The notes beneath the pieces are model-generated. The model was not told where the DNA came from and did not search any database. It worked only from the letters and a program-made list of their open reading frames with translations. A program made the position numbers and the translations under genes. Shown here in pieces: positions 1 through 7,849 of a DNA stretch of 64,000 nucleotides (the stretch's first letter is position 1; the number at the start of each line of letters is the position of its first letter). This stretch comes from Amnibacterium flavum (lineage in GTDB: Bacteria; Actinomycetota; Actinomycetes; Actinomycetales; Microbacteriaceae), in contig NZ_QEOP01000002.1 of NCBI RefSeq assembly GCF_003097495.1, positions 620,001 through 684,000 on the forward strand, read 5' to 3'.

Positions 1-454
1 ACTCGAGCACCTCGTCGGCCCGAGCGCGCGCATCGCGACGGCGAACCCCGTCGAGGATCAGCGGCCGAGCGACGTTGTCCCGAACGCTCACCGTCTCGAG
101 CAGCTGGAACTGCTGGAAGATCATGCCGGTCGTCTTCTGGGCTGCGCGGAGTCCCGCCGGGGGGAGGGAGGCGAGGTCGGTCCCTTCGAGGAGCACGCGA
201 CCACCCGTGGGCCGATCGAGGCCGTTGACCATCCGCACCAGGGTGCTCTTGCCCGCACCGCTGTGCCCGATCACCCCGAAGATGCTGCCGCGCGGCACGT
301 CCAGCGAGACACCGTCGAGAGCCGACACCTGACCCGTCTTGTGCGGGTACTCGCGGAAGACGCCGTCGAACCGGACGGCAACGGATGCGGACGACCCCGC
401 CCCCGGAGCGACCGGAGTCGCCGCGGGAGCGGAGTCGGCGGGACGACGGGGCAT
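1..454 (-). CDS. metN: Methionine ABC importer ATP-binding protein, 5' part (runs off left edge)
   Basis: N-terminal ~151 residues of an ABC ATPase. A Pro/Ala-rich leader of about 25 residues precedes the domain. Walker A reads GHSGAGKST and is followed by a Q-loop in MIFQQFQLL. ATP hydrolysis would energise D/L-methionine uptake together with a MetI permease expected beyond the edge. The start codon ATG overlaps the stop of the upstream solute-binding protein (ATGA), so translation is coupled. Assignment to MetN rather than another importer rests on this pairing with a MetQ/NlpA lipoprotein. Signature motif and Walker B lie outside the window. Confidence 0.88.
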   Translation of the reverse strand, partial: MPRRPADSAPAATPVAPGAGSSASVAVRFDGVFREYPHKTGQVSALDGVSLDVPRGSIFGVIGHSGAGKSTLVRMVNGLDRPTGGRVLLEGTDLASLPPAGLRAAQKTTGMIFQQFQLLETVSVRDNVARPLILDGVRRRDARARADEVLE

Positions 455-1305
455 CAACTCTCCAGGGCGGCGGGCAGGTGGTACCCGTCGTACTGGGAGT
501 TGGAGGCGATGTACTCGGCGAACTCGGGCGACTCGTATGCCGCCTTGATGGCCTTGGCCCAGTCGGAGTCGACGTTCTTCTCATCGACGGCGACGATGAC
601 GGAGAACTCGTCTGTCAGGTCCTCGAGCAGCAGCGCGTCGGTCAGCTTGAGTCCACCGGCGACGACGAAGTTGCCCTGGATGACGTCGTAGTCGACGTCC
701 TGCAGCGCCGGAACCTGCTGTGCGTTCTCGAGGGTCACGAATTGCAGGTTGTACGGGTTCGAGGTGACATCTGCGGGCGAGGCGGTCGCGGGGTCGATCG
801 TGTCGCTGAGCTCGATCCATCCCGCGTCGACGAGCACCTGGAAGGCGCGGTACATGTTCGAGGGCTGGTTCGGCACGGCGACGGTCGAGCCGTCGGACAC
901 GTCGTCGAGCGACTCCTTCTTGCCGCCGAAGAGTGCCATCGGCGGGCCGGGGACCTGGACGAGCGACACGTTCGTGTAGCCCTCCTGCACGTTGATCGAG
1001 TCCATGTAGACCGAGTGCTGCATGATGTTGGCGTCGATCTCGCCGGAGTTCAGAGCGCCGTTGACGATGACCCCGTCGGTGAAATCGACGGTCTCGACGG
1101 TGTAGCCGTCCTCCTCGAGGATGGGCAGGATGCCGGCGTTGAACATGTCCTCGTAGGGGCCGGGGTTGAAGCCGATCTTCAGCGCGGTCTTCGTTTCGGG
1201 CGCTGATCCTGTCGTGTCATCGCTCGTCTCGCCGGCGCAGGCCGTGAGAGCGATCGCGAGAGCGGTGACGGTGGCGACTGCGGCGAATCTGGGGACGAAC
1301 CTCAT
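454..1305 (-). CDS. metQ: MetQ/NlpA-family substrate-binding lipoprotein
   Basis: 283-residue lipoprotein that presents methionine (or a related amino acid) to the MetNI importer at the outer face of the membrane. The chosen start gives MRFVPRF followed by a hydrophobic segment and lipobox LTAC, with Cys as lipid anchor. Upstream in-frame codons would bury this signal. AGGAG lies 10-14 nt upstream (1316-1320). Family features are LKIGFNPGPYEDM near the N-terminus, the NALNSGEIDANIMQH-type segment (here GALNSGEIDANIMQH) and VPNQPSNMYRAFQ. First gene of the operon metQ-metN. Substrate is inferred from family only. Confidence 0.88.
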   Translation of the reverse strand: MRFVPRFAAVATVTALAIALTACAGETSDDTTGSAPETKTALKIGFNPGPYEDMFNAGILPILEEDGYTVETVDFTDGVIVNGALNSGEIDANIMQHSVYMDSINVQEGYTNVSLVQVPGPPMALFGGKKESLDDVSDGSTVAVPNQPSNMYRAFQVLVDAGWIELSDTIDPATASPADVTSNPYNLQFVTLENAQQVPALQDVDYDVIQGNFVVAGGLKLTDALLLEDLTDEFSVIVAVDEKNVDSDWAKAIKAAYESPEFAEYIASNSQYDGYHLPAALES

Positions 1306-1388
1306 GAGGCGTGGGCTCCTGCTGTGGAAGGAAGGGGACCTCACGACGTTAACCGGGGATCGTCGACGCCTCACGCAGTGTTACGCCA

Positions 1389-1404
1389 TGCGACATCTGT
1401 CGCA
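1389..1404. promoter_or_regulatory. Perfect palindrome upstream of metQ, candidate operator
   Basis: TGCGACA-TC-TGTCGCA: perfect 7-bp arms with a 2-bp spacer, 84 bp before the metQ start. On the minus strand a possible -10 (TAACAC) follows about 5 bp downstream, so a bound protein would cover the -35 region. This would fit methionine- or SAM-dependent repression. The regulator is not identified. Confidence 0.5.
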
Positions 1405-1498
1405 CTGAGGGCGTGTCCCCGCGGACGCGCGTCGCCCGGTTCCGCCCGCTCGATCGAGCCGGAGGGGCGGAAGAACCGTGCGACGGTGAGTGCTCGCT

Positions 1499-1783
1499 CT
1501 ACTTCTTGGTGGGGAGGTAACCGGCGTCCTTGAACAGCTTGCGCAGGTCGAGCACGAGCTGCTCGTCGACGTTCTTGTGGCGCGGCTTCGTGATCGTGAT
1601 GCGGTCGTCGCCGAGCTTCACGACGAACTTGCCGTCGTGCTCCTCGCGGACGTCGGCGACCTCGTTCAGCAGCCCGATGACGTCGTCCCACTCCAGGTTG
1701 TGGGTCGTCGGGTGGTGCTCGATGTGCTCGAGGGTGGCGCGGTGATGCTGGCTGACGTGGCCGGGGCCGGTTGCGTCGGACAT
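1499..1783 (-). CDS. Small conserved hypothetical protein, HicA/dsRBD-like length and pattern
   Basis: 94 residues, hydrophilic, His-rich N-terminus (HHRATLEHIEHHPTTH), then an alpha-beta pattern: LEWDDVIGLLNEVADV, FVVKLGDDRITITKP and VLDLRKLFKDAGYLP. The helix-strand-strand-helix order recalls HicA-type or dsRNA-binding folds, but the catalytic His of HicA toxins is not evident at its usual place and no antitoxin partner is adjacent. GAAAGGAC lies just upstream as ribosome site. Function not recognised. Confidence 0.65.
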   Translation of the reverse strand: MSDATGPGHVSQHHRATLEHIEHHPTTHNLEWDDVIGLLNEVADVREEHDGKFVVKLGDDRITITKPRHKNVDEQLVLDLRKLFKDAGYLPTKK

Positions 1784-1959
1784 GGGCTGACGGTCCTTTC
1801 GAGATGGAGCGGTGTACCTGCCGTCACGCTAGCGGTCGGCATCGGCGCGATCATGCTCATCTGGTCGCGACGTGATGGGCGAGACGCGAGGAGGAAACCG
1901 CGGTTCGACGGGCTGGGCATCCGCGTGTTGCGCCGAGGCCTGCCTGCCGTTTGGACCGG

Positions 1960-2877
1960 TCATCGTCCTGCCGGATCGAGCGCCTCGGCGAGTGCGTTCC
2001 ACTCGGCGTTGAGCTCTTCGATCCGGTCTCTGAGCTCCTGCGCGGCGGCCGCCTGCGAGGACGCGGCGTCGTAGTCCCGGCCGAGTTCGGCCAGCTTCGC
2101 GTAGTCCTGGTCCAGCTCGACGGCGATCGACTGGAACAGCGCCTGCTGCGCCGCGTAGATCTCGACGAGCGCGAGACGGTCGGCGATGAACCGCGCGTAG
2201 TACGTCTCCAGCTTCGGCGCCAGATCGATGATCTGCGTGCCGAGGTAGGCGAAGCGCTCCGTGCCGAGGTTGAACGGCTGATCACCGACGGAGGCGGCGA
2301 TCTGCTCGTGCACGGGGTCGCCGATGGGAACCGCATCGACGGCGGCCTCGGTGAGCTGGTCGATGTCGGTTCGCTCGGTCAGGTTGAGCCGTTCGTAGGC
2401 GGCATGCAGCAGCTCATGTGCGGCTGTGGTCACGGCCGACCCGGCCAGTCGCGGATCCGCGGGCTGGAAGACGACGATGCGGTCGAACCCGCCGTAACAG
2501 CCGACCGTCGAGTACTCGTCCGCGTCGTCCCCCGTCTGCTCGGGAACCCCGTCGCAGCGGTCACGGAACCCCGCCCCGGACAGCAGTTCGGGGTTGGTGT
2601 CGTAGAAGATCGTCCGCCCCTCCTCGGTGAGGTGCATGTCGTCGGCGAGCTGCACGATCTCCTCCGACGGAGGAGCGAGGAACCCGAAGGCCGCCAGCGG
2701 TGAATCGCCCGGGGTTGTGACCATCAGCATCACGATGATGAGAGCCGCGGCCCCGAGCGCCGATCCCACGACGGTCAGGGCATTGCGGAGGCCGTCGCGG
2801 CGGCGGCGCGGGGGAGTGGACCGGGGCTGCGAGCCCGAGGACCAGCCGGCTGGCCCGTCCGGCTCGAAGAAGGTCAC
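1960..2877 (-). CDS. Membrane-anchored HExxH putative metalloprotease
   Basis: 305 residues. A short cytoplasmic Arg-rich N-terminus (RRRRDGLRNALTV) is followed by one transmembrane helix (about residues 31-53), leaving the rest outside. The extracellular part contains AAHELLHAAYERL, a zinc-protease HExxH motif, and a downstream E in GTERFAYLG that could be the third ligand. A C-terminal coiled coil (about 230-295) follows. The single-helix anchor, HELLH and helical tail fit a cell-surface peptidase of unknown substrate. No classified peptidase family could be assigned by eye. Stands alone on its strand. Confidence 0.7.
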   Translation of the reverse strand: MTFFEPDGPAGWSSGSQPRSTPPRRRRDGLRNALTVVGSALGAAALIIVMLMVTTPGDSPLAAFGFLAPPSEEIVQLADDMHLTEEGRTIFYDTNPELLSGAGFRDRCDGVPEQTGDDADEYSTVGCYGGFDRIVVFQPADPRLAGSAVTTAAHELLHAAYERLNLTERTDIDQLTEAAVDAVPIGDPVHEQIAASVGDQPFNLGTERFAYLGTQIIDLAPKLETYYARFIADRLALVEIYAAQQALFQSIAVELDQDYAKLAELGRDYDAASSQAAAAQELRDRIEELNAEWNALAEALDPAGR

Positions 2878-2999
2878 CCGCCGGATTCTTCCAGGGCGCG
2901 CCTCCGGGGTCGATCACCGCGAACGGGGGTGGTCACCGCTTTGACGGAGAATGTACTGCGACCGCTCGCGGCCTGAACGACGCCGACGCGCTCGCCCAC

Positions 3000-3035
3000 G
3001 ACGTGCATGCCAGAACAGACGTGCATGCCAGAACA
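3000..3035. repeat. Tandem 18-bp duplication at a gene start
   Basis: Two perfect head-to-tail copies of an 18-mer beginning GACGTGCATGCCAGAACA. Each copy contains an ATG in the frame of the following membrane protein, so the duplication creates two upstream alternative starts (MPEQTC-MPEQ). It lies just before the likely ribosome-binding site. Confidence 0.9.
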
Positions 3036-3048
3036 ACCGGAGAGTGAA

Positions 3049-3456
3049 ATGAAGGACTCGACGAGGGTGCGTGCCATGCCGACCAAGGCCGCCGTGCTGA
3101 TCGTCTCGATCATCGTCGTCTTCTTCGCCACCTTCCTCGCCTCGACCGTGTGGGGTCTGCTCGCGGGCGCCGTCGCCATCGTTCTGGTGGGGACCGCCGC
3201 GGTCGTCGTGTGCGCGCGCAACTTCCGCGTCGAGGGTGAGAGCGACGCGCCCCGTCCGTGGTGGAAGCTCACCGGGCAGCCTCTGGCCGGATACTTCGTG
3301 GGACTCATCGCCGTGCTGCAGGCCGGCAGCCAGGCCATCTCGGGGGCCGGCATCGCCGAGCCGTCGCAGCTCATCGTGGGGATCTGGTACCTCCTCGTCG
3401 CCGCCGCGTTCTTCCACTCGTCCTGGCGCCTGCGCTCCATCGCCGCCGCGGACTGA
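3049..3456 (+). CDS. Small membrane protein, four predicted helices
   Basis: 135 residues with an N-terminal helix (AAVLIVSIIVVFFATF), a second (AGAVAIVLVGTAAVVV), then a loop with APRPWWKL and two further helices (YFVGLIAVLQAGSQAI, IVGIWYLLVAAAFF). The start was chosen at MKDSTRV because CCGGAGAG sits 7 nt upstream. Two in-frame ATGs further upstream lie in the 18-bp tandem repeat. No family recognised. Probably a small uncharacterised actinobacterial membrane protein transcribed alone. Confidence 0.65.
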   Translation: MKDSTRVRAMPTKAAVLIVSIIVVFFATFLASTVWGLLAGAVAIVLVGTAAVVVCARNFRVEGESDAPRPWWKLTGQPLAGYFVGLIAVLQAGSQAISGAGIAEPSQLIVGIWYLLVAAAFFHSSWRLRSIAAAD

Positions 3457-3519
3457 CTCGGTCGGCCCCTCCCGAGCTGCCAGGAACCCGATGTCGGAGG
3501 TTGCTGGCAGAGTCAGGAC

Positions 3520-4920
3520 ATGGAGACGACGACGAGGCGCTTGGCTGAAGAGGCCGCTCGTCTCGACGCTCGCGTCCAATCGCTGCGCGGCATCGTTCCC
3601 GGGTCGACCGTCGAGACCCTCATGGGCGCAAGCGACAGTGACGTGCTCGACTACGTGTCCGACGCCATCGAGGTCCTCCGCCTGGCCGAGGCAGCGGTGG
3701 CGTTCGGCGTCGGCGAGATAGCCCGCCGCAGCGAGCCGACTCTGCCCGACCCCTTGGCCCGACGCCTCGGCGAGAAGAGCGCCGCTTCGCTCGTGGCGAC
3801 GCGGACTCGCATGGCTCGAGCCGAAGCCGCGCGGTTCGCCCAGCTGGGCCTGTCGTTGACTCCCCGAGAGGGCCTCACCGGCGAGATCCTCCCTCCGTTC
3901 TTCGCCGTCACGGCCGACAGTCTCGCCGCGGGAGCGATCGGGGGCAGTGCGGCACGCACCATCGTGGCGACTCTCGAGCAGATCGAACCGCACACGAGCG
4001 CGACCGACCTCGAGACTCTCGAGCGCGCCCTGGTCGAAGGGGCCGCCGAGCACTGGTCTGCGCAGACTCTCCGCGATGTCTGCGTCGAGCTGCAGGACCG
4101 CTTCGAGTCCGAAGCCGACCTCGAAGCCAGGGAGCAACTCGCCTACAAGCGCCGGTACGCGCGCGAGACGGTGCTCCCCGACGGCAGCAGTGAATGGCGA
4201 CTGCGCCTCGACCCCGAGAAGGCGCCGACCTTCCGAACTGCCATCGAGTCGATCATCGCGCCACGCAGGCAGGTCCGATTCTCCGACGACGGCGAACCGA
4301 GCGAGACGGCCGACGATGCCACCTCGGACACCCGCACCTTCGACCAGAAGCGTGCCGACGCGGTCGTCAAAATCGCCCAGGCTTACCTCCGTGCCGACGG
4401 CGGCGACCTCGGTGGTGTCGACACCACCGTCGTCGTGCACCTGACCGATGCGGTACTCGCCGGTCACCCGGGCAGCGCCTGGATCGAAGGGTCCCCGGTC
4501 CCCATCAGCGGTGCGACCGCCCGGCGGATGGCGCAGAACGCCGAGATCATCCCGCTTACGATCGGCGGCGACGGCCAACCGCTCAAGCTGGGCGCGACCC
4601 GGCGGTTCTTCACGCGGGCGCAACGACGGGCCATGGCTGCGAGGGACGGTGGCTGCACGTGGCCCGACTGCGATGCATCGCCCCGGAGATGCGACGCTGC
4701 GCACATCGTCCCGTGGAGCCGCGGTGGCCCCACCGACATCGACAACGGCGCACTGCTCTGCCCGTTCCACCACCGCCGATTCGATCTCGACGGCTGGCTC
4801 CTCGAGTACAGGAACGGCACCCCGTGGTTCACCCCGCCACCCCACGTCGACTCCACCCGGACACCCCGGCAGGGCGGCAACCGCCGCACGCTCGCCCACA
4901 CTGCCGTAAGCGCGCTCTGA
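3520..4920 (+). CDS. DUF222 / HNH endonuclease domain protein
   Basis: 466 residues with the usual actinobacterial architecture: helical DUF222 region (about 40-340) and C-terminal HNH nuclease. The HNH part shows CTWPDC, then CDAAHIVPWSRGG and LLCPFHHRRFD, giving the zinc-knuckle cysteines and HNH histidines. Such proteins occur in many paralogous copies per genome and their role is unsettled; homing, self-splicing or defence have been suggested. No intein or intron boundary is visible here. The full HNH core is intact, so it is probably functional. Flanked by unrelated genes. Confidence 0.92.
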   Translation: METTTRRLAEEAARLDARVQSLRGIVPGSTVETLMGASDSDVLDYVSDAIEVLRLAEAAVAFGVGEIARRSEPTLPDPLARRLGEKSAASLVATRTRMARAEAARFAQLGLSLTPREGLTGEILPPFFAVTADSLAAGAIGGSAARTIVATLEQIEPHTSATDLETLERALVEGAAEHWSAQTLRDVCVELQDRFESEADLEAREQLAYKRRYARETVLPDGSSEWRLRLDPEKAPTFRTAIESIIAPRRQVRFSDDGEPSETADDATSDTRTFDQKRADAVVKIAQAYLRADGGDLGGVDTTVVVHLTDAVLAGHPGSAWIEGSPVPISGATARRMAQNAEIIPLTIGGDGQPLKLGATRRFFTRAQRRAMAARDGGCTWPDCDASPRRCDAAHIVPWSRGGPTDIDNGALLCPFHHRRFDLDGWLLEYRNGTPWFTPPPHVDSTRTPRQGGNRRTLAHTAVSAL

Positions 4921-5009
4921 GGCGCGGCTGATCGCTGCAAGCTCTTGCGGTGTCCAGGGGTAGTCCCCGGGCACTGTTCCGACGGGGCCCCGAGTGCTCA
5001 GATGGACCC

Positions 5010-5804
5010 ATGAAGATCGAACTGACCGAGAAGACCGCGCTCGTCACCGGATCCACCAAGGGCATCGGCCTGGCCATTGCCACTCAACTCGCGGAGTCGG
5101 GGGCGACCGTCGCGATCAACGGCCGCAGTCAGGAGAGCGTCGACGAGGCCATCGCCGACATCACCCGCTCGACACCGTGCGCGCAGCTGATCGGAGTGGT
5201 CGCCGACGTGGCAACGGCCGAGGGGGCGGCGAAGGTCCGCGAGCAGCTCCTCGAGATCGACATCCTCGTCAACAACCTCGGCATCTTCGGCGCGGTCGAC
5301 CCGCTCGAGATCAGCGACGAGGAATGGCTCCGCTACTTCGAGACCAACGTGCTGTCGGCAGTCCGGCTCACCCGCGCCTACCTGCCCGACATGATGCACC
5401 GGGGGTGGGGCCGCGTGCTCAACATCGCCAGCGACTCCGCCATCGTCATCCCCGCCGAGATGATCCACTACGGCATGTCCAAGACCGCCCTGCTCGCCGT
5501 CTCCCGCGGATTCGCCAAAGCCGCCGCCGGCAGCGGCGTCACCGTCAACTCCGTCATCGCCGGCCCCACCCACACCGGAGGCGTCGAGGACTTCGTCTAC
5601 AGCCTCGTCGGCAGAGACCTGGCGTGGGCCGAAGCGGAACGCGAGTTCATGAAGCAGTACCGGCCGCAGTCGCTCATCCAGCGACTCATCGAGCCGCACG
5701 AGATCGCGAACCTCGTGACCTATCTGGCGTCGCCCCTCGCCTCAGCGACGACCGGGGGAGCGATCCGGGTCGACGGCGGTTACGTCGACTCGATCCTCCC
5801 CTGA
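5010..5804 (+). CDS. Short-chain dehydrogenase/reductase (SDR)
   Basis: 264 residues. Glycine-rich cofactor motif TGSTKGIG near residue 14, NNLG in the NAG position, and the catalytic Tyr/Lys in YGMSKTALLA preceded by a Ser in NIASDSA. Cofactor selectivity looks NADP-like from NGRS after the second strand, typical of FabG-like classical SDRs. The C-terminus DGGYVDS is the usual SDR ending. Substrate unknown. Start chosen at MKIELTEK; upstream codons give a non-family extension. Single gene, convergent with the aldo/keto reductase. Confidence 0.88.
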   Translation: MKIELTEKTALVTGSTKGIGLAIATQLAESGATVAINGRSQESVDEAIADITRSTPCAQLIGVVADVATAEGAAKVREQLLEIDILVNNLGIFGAVDPLEISDEEWLRYFETNVLSAVRLTRAYLPDMMHRGWGRVLNIASDSAIVIPAEMIHYGMSKTALLAVSRGFAKAAAGSGVTVNSVIAGPTHTGGVEDFVYSLVGRDLAWAEAEREFMKQYRPQSLIQRLIEPHEIANLVTYLASPLASATTGGAIRVDGGYVDSILP

Positions 5805-5815
5805 CCGCCGCACGC

Positions 5816-5834
5816 GCCCGCCGGTCAGGCGGGC
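5816..5834. terminator. GC hairpin between convergent genes
   Basis: GCCCGCC-GGTCA-GGCGGGC: 7-bp perfect stem and 5-nt loop, 11 bp after the SDR stop and just before the stop of the opposing aldo/keto reductase. There is no U-tract, as is common in high-GC actinobacteria, so it may serve both strands. Confidence 0.6.
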
Positions 5835-5841
5835 ACCCCGC

Positions 5842-6777
5842 TCACGGGACGAGGTAGCCGGCGGCCGTGAACAGGCGGTACCACTCCTGACGGGTCAGCG
5901 GGATGTCGGACCCGGCCGCCGCCTCGGCGACCCGAGCCGGCTTGGTCGTGCCCAGAACGACCTGGATGTCCGCGGGGTGGCGGGTGATCCAGGCGACCGC
6001 GATCCCGGTCGGAGTCACGTCGTACTTCGCAGCAAGCTCGTCGAGGGCGTCGTTCAGCTCGCGATAGGTGTCGCGGTCACCGAGGAAGACGCCGTCGAAG
6101 AACCCCTTCTGGAACGGCGACCACGCCTGCAGGGTGATCCCGTTCAGGCGGGAGTAGTCGAGGATGCCGTTGTCGCGGTCGACGGACTGTGCCAGACCCT
6201 GCATGTTGGACGCGACACCGCTCGCGATGATCGGCGCATGCGTGATGCTCAGCTGCACCTGATTGATCTGCAGGGGCTGGGTGACGGACTTCTTGAGAAG
6301 CTCGACCTGGTACGGGGTGTGGTTCGAGACGCCGAAGTTGCGCACCTTGCCCGCCGAGGCCAGGGTGTCGAATGCCGCCGCCACCTCGTCGGGTTCGACG
6401 AGAGCGTCGGGGCGATGCAGCAGGAGCACGTCGAGGTAGTCCACGTTGAGCGCAGCCAGCGAGCCGTCGACGGCCTCGAGGATGTGCTCGGTCGAGAAGT
6501 CGAAGTAGCCGGGCTTGCGGATCCCCGCCTTGCTCTGGATGATCGTCTGCTCGCGTTCCGACGGCGAGAGCGTGATCGCCTCGCCCCAGCGCTTCTCGCA
6601 GCCGTGGACCTCCCCGCCGTACACGTCGGCGTGGTCGAAGTAGTTCATGCCGTTGTCTCGAGCGGTGCCGACGAGGGTGCGGATCTCCTCATCGCTCATC
6701 TCCCGGATGCGCATCAGTCCGAGGATGATGTTGGAGGCGTCGGGAGCTTCTTCTGACAGCACTGGCAGGGTCTTCAT
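5842..6777 (-). CDS. Aldo/keto reductase (YdhF-like subgroup)
   Basis: 311 residues, NADPH-dependent carbonyl reductase TIM barrel. Catalytic tetrad candidates are Asp and Tyr in FDHADVYGG, Lys in QSKAGI and His in LLLHRPDAL. The sequence GEVHGCEKRWGEA and LNVDYLDVLLLHRP match the YdhF/oxidoreductase subgroup. Physiological substrate unknown. Oriented away from the next gene, so it has its own promoter in the short gap at 6778-6850. No operon partner. Confidence 0.9.
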   Translation of the reverse strand: MKTLPVLSEEAPDASNIILGLMRIREMSDEEIRTLVGTARDNGMNYFDHADVYGGEVHGCEKRWGEAITLSPSEREQTIIQSKAGIRKPGYFDFSTEHILEAVDGSLAALNVDYLDVLLLHRPDALVEPDEVAAAFDTLASAGKVRNFGVSNHTPYQVELLKKSVTQPLQINQVQLSITHAPIIASGVASNMQGLAQSVDRDNGILDYSRLNGITLQAWSPFQKGFFDGVFLGDRDTYRELNDALDELAAKYDVTPTGIAVAWITRHPADIQVVLGTTKPARVAEAAAGSDIPLTRQEWYRLFTAAGYLVP

Positions 6778-6850
6778 GTCTCGAATCTACGGCAGCCCGA
6801 GTGCGAGAAGTCTCAGCACGCTCGCACCGACGCGTCCCTACGCTGGCGGC

Positions 6851-7657
6851 ATGCCGACCAGTGCGAAAGCCACCGCGTCCAACGTCTCCTCCAGCAAACC
6901 GGTCCAGATCCTCGCCCGCGGCGGCTACGCCGCCAACGGGGTGCTGCACATCCTCATCGGGTTCCTCGCCATCTCGGTCGCGTGGGGCGGTGGTGGGAAC
7001 GCCGACCAATCGGGCGCCCTCGGCGCGGTCGCGGCCAACCCCGGCGGGGTCGTACTGCTCTGGCTCATGACCGTCGGGCTCTTCGCGCTCGCACTGTGGA
7101 GTGTGACGCAGGCCTTCCTGGCGACGGAGAGCGACACGAAGAAGCTGTGGGCGGAACGGGCCAAGGACGTCGGAAAGGCCATCGCCTACGGGGCGATCGG
7201 GGCGACGGCGCTCCGTTTCGCCATGGGCGGCGGAGGCGGCAGCGGCGATCAGGACGCCCAGTCGCTGAGCGCCCAGCTGCTCCAGTCTCCGTTCGGGGTG
7301 GTCGCCCTGGTGGTCGTCGCCCTCGGAATCCTCGCGATCGGCGTGTACTTCATCGTCAAGGGAGCGCGGAAGAAGTTCCTCGAGGACATCGTCCCGCCGA
7401 GCGGCAAGGCGGGGCGCGCGACGCAGCTCACCGGCATGGTCGGCTATATCGCCAAAGGCGTCGCGCTGATCGTCGTGGGGATCCTCTTCGGCGTGGCCGC
7501 GGTGACCTCCGACGCGAGTCGGACGGCCGGTCTCGACGGCGCGCTCAAGAGCCTCGTCGAACTGCCGTTCGGGCCCGTGATCCTCACCGCTGTGGGGCTC
7601 GGATTCATCGCGTACGGCGTCTACAGCTTCGTACGAGCGCGCCGCGCGAAACTCTGA
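6851..7657 (+). CDS. DUF1206 membrane protein
   Basis: 268 residues, six predicted helices made of three internal two-helix repeats. The repeat signature of Gly, aromatic residue and GxxH/K appears as ARGGYAANGVLHIL, KDVGKAIAYGAIG and MVGYIAKGVALIV. That is the DUF1206 arrangement, common in actinobacteria and of unknown function. The start at MPTSAKAT follows a TACGCT hexamer (6839-6844) by 6 nt, typical of a leaderless mRNA in this window. Ends RARRAKL. Confidence 0.87.
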   Translation: MPTSAKATASNVSSSKPVQILARGGYAANGVLHILIGFLAISVAWGGGGNADQSGALGAVAANPGGVVLLWLMTVGLFALALWSVTQAFLATESDTKKLWAERAKDVGKAIAYGAIGATALRFAMGGGGGSGDQDAQSLSAQLLQSPFGVVALVVVALGILAIGVYFIVKGARKKFLEDIVPPSGKAGRATQLTGMVGYIAKGVALIVVGILFGVAAVTSDASRTAGLDGALKSLVELPFGPVILTAVGLGFIAYGVYSFVRARRAKL

Positions 7658-7717
7658 CACGGCCCGCCCGGGATGCCCGCGCGCGTTCAGCGAAGCGTGG
7701 CGATCCCGACATCTGCG

Positions 7718-7739
7718 GTTATTTGTTGGAAGTAACAAC
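7718..7739. promoter_or_regulatory. AT-rich imperfect inverted repeat upstream of xylX-like gene
   Basis: GTTATT and AACAAC flank a 10-bp centre containing TTGTTGGAAGTAACAA, whose own arms TTGTT/AACAA are perfect. It stands out in ~70% GC sequence and lies 111 bp before the xylX-like start, where a repressor or activator site would be expected. It is unlike the 26-bp operators found elsewhere in this cluster, so a second regulator is implied. Confidence 0.45.
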
Positions 7740-7849
7740 GAGATACGATCGTCGGCGAAGACCCCGATGGCGCGGTGAGTCGCTCCAGCCGGGTTCCAGT
7801 CCGGTGTCGTCCGCGCGACGGCACCGATGCATGACACGGAGGTCAGTCG

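Noticed and set aside
3520-4920. DUF222-HNH protein as sign of a mobile element or intein
   Set aside because: Such genes are scattered in many copies in actinobacteria; no intron, intein junctions or flanking repeats are visible here.
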